A stretch of 9,345 nt of DNA, taken from assembly GCA_913053795.1 (NCBI GenBank), contig CAJXGZ010000075.1, forward strand, positions 1-9,345, read 5' to 3'. Below, in pieces: positions 6,307-9,345 of this stretch. Under the pieces are notes generated by a model that saw nothing but the letters and a program-made list of their open reading frames with translations, was not told where the DNA came from and did not search any database. Each line of letters starts with the position of its first letter. Position 1 is the first letter of the stretch. Made by a program: the position numbers and the translations under genes. This DNA comes from an uncultured Rhodospirillales bacterium. GTDB taxonomy: Bacteria; Pseudomonadota; Alphaproteobacteria; Rhodospirillales; 2-02-FULL-58-16.

Positions 6307-6342
6307 ACATGAGTTCATGTCCGGTTCTCGGGAGGGGACATG
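6307..6342 (+). promoter_or_regulatory. Cyclase leader: palindrome and start-codon hairpin with Shine-Dalgarno in loop
   Basis: ACATGA-GT-TCATGT (6307-6320) is a perfect 14-base palindrome just downstream of the predicted transcription start, a possible operator site. CATGTCC (6316-6322) is also exactly complementary to GGACATG (6336-6342), which includes the start codon. This 7-bp stem would leave GGGAGG (6330-6335) in a 13-base loop. The two structures share bases 6316-6320 and exclude one another in RNA. The ribosome binding site itself (GGGAGG, 4 bases from the ATG) is strong. The pairings are directly visible; any regulatory use is inference. Confidence 0.4.
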
Positions 6343-8394
6343 TCCAAAAAAATAAAAATTATTTTTGAAATCTACGTCATGAAAAACGGGGGGTGGGAGC
6401 TGCACGCCTCCTACCCGGCAAAGGAGAAGGGTTTGGCCTTGCAGGACGCCAAATCCCTCGAAAAAATTTCCACCATCAAAGCCGTCAAGGTTGTCAAGGA
6501 AGACTATGACGGTGAAAAGGGCGTCAGCACCGACACCGTCATCTATCATGGCGTGGTAAAGAAACAGAGCTCCAAGGGAGCGCGGCAAAAAAAACCAAAA
6601 GCGTCGAAGGCTGAACGCGGCTCCTTTTTGTCCATGTTCTTCGGATCGGGCGCCAAGAAAAAATCCAGAGCGAAGAAAGGCAAGGAGAAAAAAGAACCGG
6701 AAGAACCGACCCAAGAACAAATTATCGAAGAAGAAGAGCCCCAGAGCGCATCGCTCATGAGCATGTTCATCAAGTTTGTGTTTATCATCCTCATCAGCCT
6801 TGCGATCGCCGCTTTTTTTTCGTTTATAAGCGCCGTCTGGGTGGACGAAACGTCATTCGGCAAATCCACCAAGGGCACAATTCTTTTCGTTATCTTCGTC
6901 ATCGTTTTCCTGTTCTGCGGCTACACCTTCACCATGTCGACGATTACCCAAAAGCAGGTCGGCTTCTTAAGGCTCTGGTTTGATTCATTATCCGCGCCCC
7001 CCATGCCGGAGGAAGAGCCGCCTCCTGATCTGAAGAAGGATGAGTCGCCGTCGCTGACCGCGGAGACGGAGGAAAGCCTTGAGGAAGAAGAGGCTGAGGC
7101 GGAGGAAGGGTCCGAGGAAGAAGAGGGGAAAGAGGAAGAGGAAGAGGAGGGGGAAAATGAGGGGGAAGATGAGGAGGAAAAAGAAGAGGAGGAAGGGGAA
7201 GAGGAGCCCCCGATCCCGCCCTACATGGAACAGCATTATAAGTATTTCATGGGATTCCTCGACGCCGGTTTGAACAAGATCAAGGTCAGTCAGGACGTTC
7301 AAGGAAACTTCAACAGGTTTGGCGTCAACCTGTTCCTCGCCGGAGCCAACGAGGCCATGTGCCGGAAACTCGGCCTGGATGATCTCACCAAGGCCGCCGT
7401 CCTCGGCGAAGCCGTGAAGAACATGGGATTCAAGAAGGAAGAGGCGAAAAACTTCTCCGAAAAGTGCCACGAATACATGACCGCCGACGCCCGTTACATG
7501 CAGATGTACCAAGCCGGCCTCAACGCCATGAACACCTACATGGAGGACCGGGATCACATCGGCGAGAACCTGAACAAGGCGCTCACCGAATGGAACATGC
7601 CCAAAGTGGAAAATGAACCGCCGGGGCCGATCACCGTCATGTTCACTGATATGGTGGGCTCGACCGCGTTCACCCAGTCCAAGGGCGACTTTGTCGCCCA
7701 GGAGGTGGTGCGCGTCCACAACCGCATCGTCCGCGACGCCCTCACCGAATTCACCGGCAAGGAAATAAAACATACCGGCGACGGCATCATGGCCTCGTTC
7801 TCCAACACCTCGAAAAGCGTTAATGCGGCGATCTTCATCCAGAAGAAAGCCGCCGTCCACAACGAGTCCAACGCCGATTTGCCGCTACACCTGAAAATCG
7901 GCCTTAACGCCGGCGAACCCATCGCCGAGGACGACGACTTGTTCGGGGCCATGGTTCAGCTTTCGGCGCGCATTGTCGACAAGGCGGAGGCCGGACAGAT
8001 TCTCGCCTCCGAAACCGTTTTCGGCATCTGCTCGGGCAAGGAAATTCACTTTGAAAACCGCGGAAAGTTCGAGATAAAGGGCTTCGAAGACGACCTCACC
8101 CTGTATGAAGCGATTTGGCGGGAAGACGCCCTTCCCCCCGAAGAGCCTATGGATGAGCAGAAGGATGAGAAGGAAGAGACGAAGGAAGAAGCGAAAACGC
8201 CGCCAGAGGAGGAGAAAAAAGAAGAGACTCCGGTTCCAGTTGAGGAACCTTTAAAAGATGCGGCGGAAGAACCCGCGGCCGCCACCAAGGAAGAAGCGCA
8301 AACGCCGCCGCCAACGACTCCCGAGCCGACTTTGCAACCCACATCCGAACCGCCTTTCATCGCGGTCACGTCCACAAAAGACTATAATGAATAG
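6340..8394 (+). CDS. Membrane-anchored class III adenylate/guanylate cyclase with acidic linker
   Basis: A 684-residue protein expected to make cAMP (or cGMP) on the cytoplasmic face of the membrane. In order: a globular N-terminal module (1-75); a Lys-rich stretch (79-118); two membrane helices (about 139-167 and 180-200) with a short loop; a linker of almost only Glu/Asp/Gly (222-290); a helical region (293-420); the catalytic domain (428-593); and a Glu/Lys/Pro tail (596-684). Catalytic features: metal-binding D437 in FTDMVGST and D481 in HTGDG, purine-contacting K477, the Asp-rich DDDLFG region (531-536), and R544. The usual transition-state Asn of the VNxAxR motif is Gln here (Q540 in VQLSAR), a variant I recall from related bacterial cyclases. 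Lys rather than Glu at 477 favours ATP as substrate. The gene has its own promoter and a strong ribosome binding site. The N-terminal module, and the signal it senses, is not recognised. Confidence 0.9.
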   Translation: MSKKIKIIFEIYVMKNGGWELHASYPAKEKGLALQDAKSLEKISTIKAVKVVKEDYDGEKGVSTDTVIYHGVVKKQSSKGARQKKPKASKAERGSFLSMFFGSGAKKKSRAKKGKEKKEPEEPTQEQIIEEEEPQSASLMSMFIKFVFIILISLAIAAFFSFISAVWVDETSFGKSTKGTILFVIFVIVFLFCGYTFTMSTITQKQVGFLRLWFDSLSAPPMPEEEPPPDLKKDESPSLTAETEESLEEEEAEAEEGSEEEEGKEEEEEEGENEGEDEEEKEEEEGEEEPPIPPYMEQHYKYFMGFLDAGLNKIKVSQDVQGNFNRFGVNLFLAGANEAMCRKLGLDDLTKAAVLGEAVKNMGFKKEEAKNFSEKCHEYMTADARYMQMYQAGLNAMNTYMEDRDHIGENLNKALTEWNMPKVENEPPGPITVMFTDMVGSTAFTQSKGDFVAQEVVRVHNRIVRDALTEFTGKEIKHTGDGIMASFSNTSKSVNAAIFIQKKAAVHNESNADLPLHLKIGLNAGEPIAEDDDLFGAMVQLSARIVDKAEAGQILASETVFGICSGKEIHFENRGKFEIKGFEDDLTLYEAIWREDALPPEEPMDEQKDEKEETKEEAKTPPEEEKKEETPVPVEEPLKDAAEEPAAATKEEAQTPPPTTPEPTLQPTSEPPFIAVTSTKDYNE
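7114..7206 (+). repeat. Polypurine tract encoding the acidic linker of the cyclase
   Basis: In this stretch 91 of 93 bases are purines; only T7158 and T7170 interrupt it. The runs are 44 (7114-7157), 11 and 36 bases. It encodes Glu-rich sequence by GAG/GAA codons. Such low-complexity DNA is prone to slippage and can form triplex structures under supercoiling. The composition is directly visible; any structural effect is inferred. Confidence 0.85.
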
Positions 8395-8442
8395 GAGCCC
8401 CCTTGGAACGTCCATCCTCGCCTGCGTTATCGACGGAAAGCT

Positions 8443-9336
8443 TTAAATTCCAGCCATCCGCCTGATGTCCCGCTTTATGTCCCCTGGGCTTTTCCCGGAC
8501 TCGCGCAAATGGCGCAGCGTGAGGGAGCGCTCGCGCTTGGCGAAACGCTTTCCGTCGGCGCCGGTTAGCAGGCGGTGGTGATGGTAGTCCGGCGTATCCA
8601 GACCGAGCAGCGCCTGCAATAAACGGTGAACATGGGTGGCTTCGAACAGGTCCTCGCCCCGCGTCACCAAGGTCACGCCTTGCAGATGATCGTCGACGGC
8701 GCAGGCCAAATGGTAGCTGGTCTTGATGTCCTTGCGGGCCAACACCACGTCGCCGAAGGGTTTGGGTCTGGACGCAACGACGCCTTTTTCCCGGTCGCTC
8801 CAGGTGTGTGGACCGGCCTGCTCAAGGGCGTTTTCCATGTGAAGGCGCAGGGCGTGGGGCTCGCCCGAACAGACGCGGTCGGCGCGGGCCTGGGGCGGCA
8901 GGTTGCGGCAGGTTCCGGGATAGGGCGCCCCCTCGGGGCCATTGGGGTGACCATGGGGGGGGAGACCATGAGGCGCCTGTCCGGCCCGGGCGATTTCCTC
9001 GCGGATATCCTTGCGGGTGCAAAAACAGGGATAAAGAAGCCCCAAACGGTCCAGTTTATCGAGCGCCCCGGCGTAATCGTCCATGCAGCCGGACTGGCGG
9101 CGGACGGGTTCCTTCCAGGCAAGCCCCAACCATTGCAGGTCTTCAAAAATGGCGTCCTCGAATTCGGGGCGGCGGCGTCCCGCGTCGATGTCCTCAATGC
9201 GCAGAATAAACCGCGCGTTCGCCTTTTCAGCCGCCTCCCAGGCGAACAGAGCGGAATAGGCGTGGCCGAGATGAAGAAATCCGGTCGGGCTCGGCGCGAA
9301 CCGGGTAACCGCGGTCTTGGGGCTTCGTTTTGCCAT
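8443..9336 (-). CDS. gluQ: Glutamyl-Q tRNA(Asp) synthetase (GluQRS)
   Basis: GluQRS activates glutamate without tRNA and transfers it to queuosine at the wobble position of tRNA(Asp). It is a shortened glutamyl-tRNA synthetase lacking the anticodon-binding domain, and the length here, 297 residues, fits. The class I signature HLGH is at 22-25 within FAPSPTGFLHLGHAYSA. IEDIDAGRRRPEFE (47-60) is a characteristic block. The zinc ligands appear as C104, C106, Y139 and C143 (CFC, then YPGTC). The KMSKS-like loop is KRFAKR (263-268). The His/Gly/Pro-rich insert at 120-140 lies between the zinc ligands. The ATG at 9336 is only 9 bases from the window edge, so the ribosome binding site and promoter cannot be seen. 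It converges on the cyclase gene across 48 bases in which I find no good terminator hairpin. Confidence 0.94.
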   Translation of the reverse strand: MAKRSPKTAVTRFAPSPTGFLHLGHAYSALFAWEAAEKANARFILRIEDIDAGRRRPEFEDAIFEDLQWLGLAWKEPVRRQSGCMDDYAGALDKLDRLGLLYPCFCTRKDIREEIARAGQAPHGLPPHGHPNGPEGAPYPGTCRNLPPQARADRVCSGEPHALRLHMENALEQAGPHTWSDREKGVVASRPKPFGDVVLARKDIKTSYHLACAVDDHLQGVTLVTRGEDLFEATHVHRLLQALLGLDTPDYHHHRLLTGADGKRFAKRERSLTLRHLRESGKSPGDIKRDIRRMAGI

Positions 9337-9345
9337 GATCAGCCA

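Noticed and set aside
6988..7860. 290-codon minus-strand ORF with a Leu/Phe-rich segment resembling a membrane helix
   Set aside because: The Leu/Phe run is simply the complement of the GAG/GAA polypurine tract in the cyclase gene, and the rest matches no family.
1..9345. tRNA, rRNA, CRISPR array, insertion sequence, prophage or integration site
   Set aside because: I saw no cloverleaf-like segment, regularly spaced repeats, terminal inverted repeats with target duplications, transposase or integrase. The window reads as ordinary chromosomal genes.

Overview
The window looks like a stretch of a GC-rich proteobacterial chromosome, most likely an alphaproteobacterium of the Rhodospirillales/Magnetospirillum kind. 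This is an inference from three things: the three-gene split form of proton-translocating transhydrogenase (pntAA-pntAB-pntB, as known from Rhodospirillum rubrum), a glutamyl-Q tRNA(Asp) synthetase, and a class III nucleotide cyclase of a kind common in that group. There is no phage, transposon, CRISPR array, tRNA or rRNA. Almost all DNA is coding, and the longest gap between confident genes is about 180 bases.

Layout. Minus strand, 1-3717: hisG (long-form ATP phosphoribosyltransferase) is followed by a 175-base gap with a plausible sigma70-type promoter, then the tight operon pntAA-pntAB-pntB. The pnt genes are 2 bases apart or overlap by 4 bases (ATGA), and pntB runs off the left edge. Plus strand, 3813-8394: an MscS-type mechanosensitive channel, diverging from hisG; a pentapeptide-repeat protein; a small secreted protein of unknown function; and a large membrane-anchored class III adenylate/guanylate cyclase with its own promoter and a strong ribosome binding site. 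Minus strand, 8443-9336: gluQ, convergent with the cyclase gene.

How the genes relate. The pnt operon couples the proton gradient to NADPH supply. hisG starts histidine synthesis, the MscS channel responds to membrane tension, and gluQ modifies queuosine in tRNA(Asp). These are separate housekeeping jobs. The accessory part is 5154-8394. It holds a pentapeptide-repeat protein and a small exported protein that are probably co-transcribed, then the cyclase. In the cyclase an N-terminal cytoplasmic module, two membrane helices, an extremely acidic linker and a helical segment precede the catalytic domain, and a charged, proline-rich tail follows it.

Most worth a second look: the cyclase architecture and its Gln in place of the usual transition-state Asn; a leader hairpin that pairs the cyclase start codon and leaves the Shine-Dalgarno in the loop (a similar arrangement precedes a possible 28-residue ORF at 5198); the Lys-Pro-Ala repeat tail on PntAA; and the pentapeptide/secreted-protein pair. 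I see no clear evidence of a wholly new multi-gene system.
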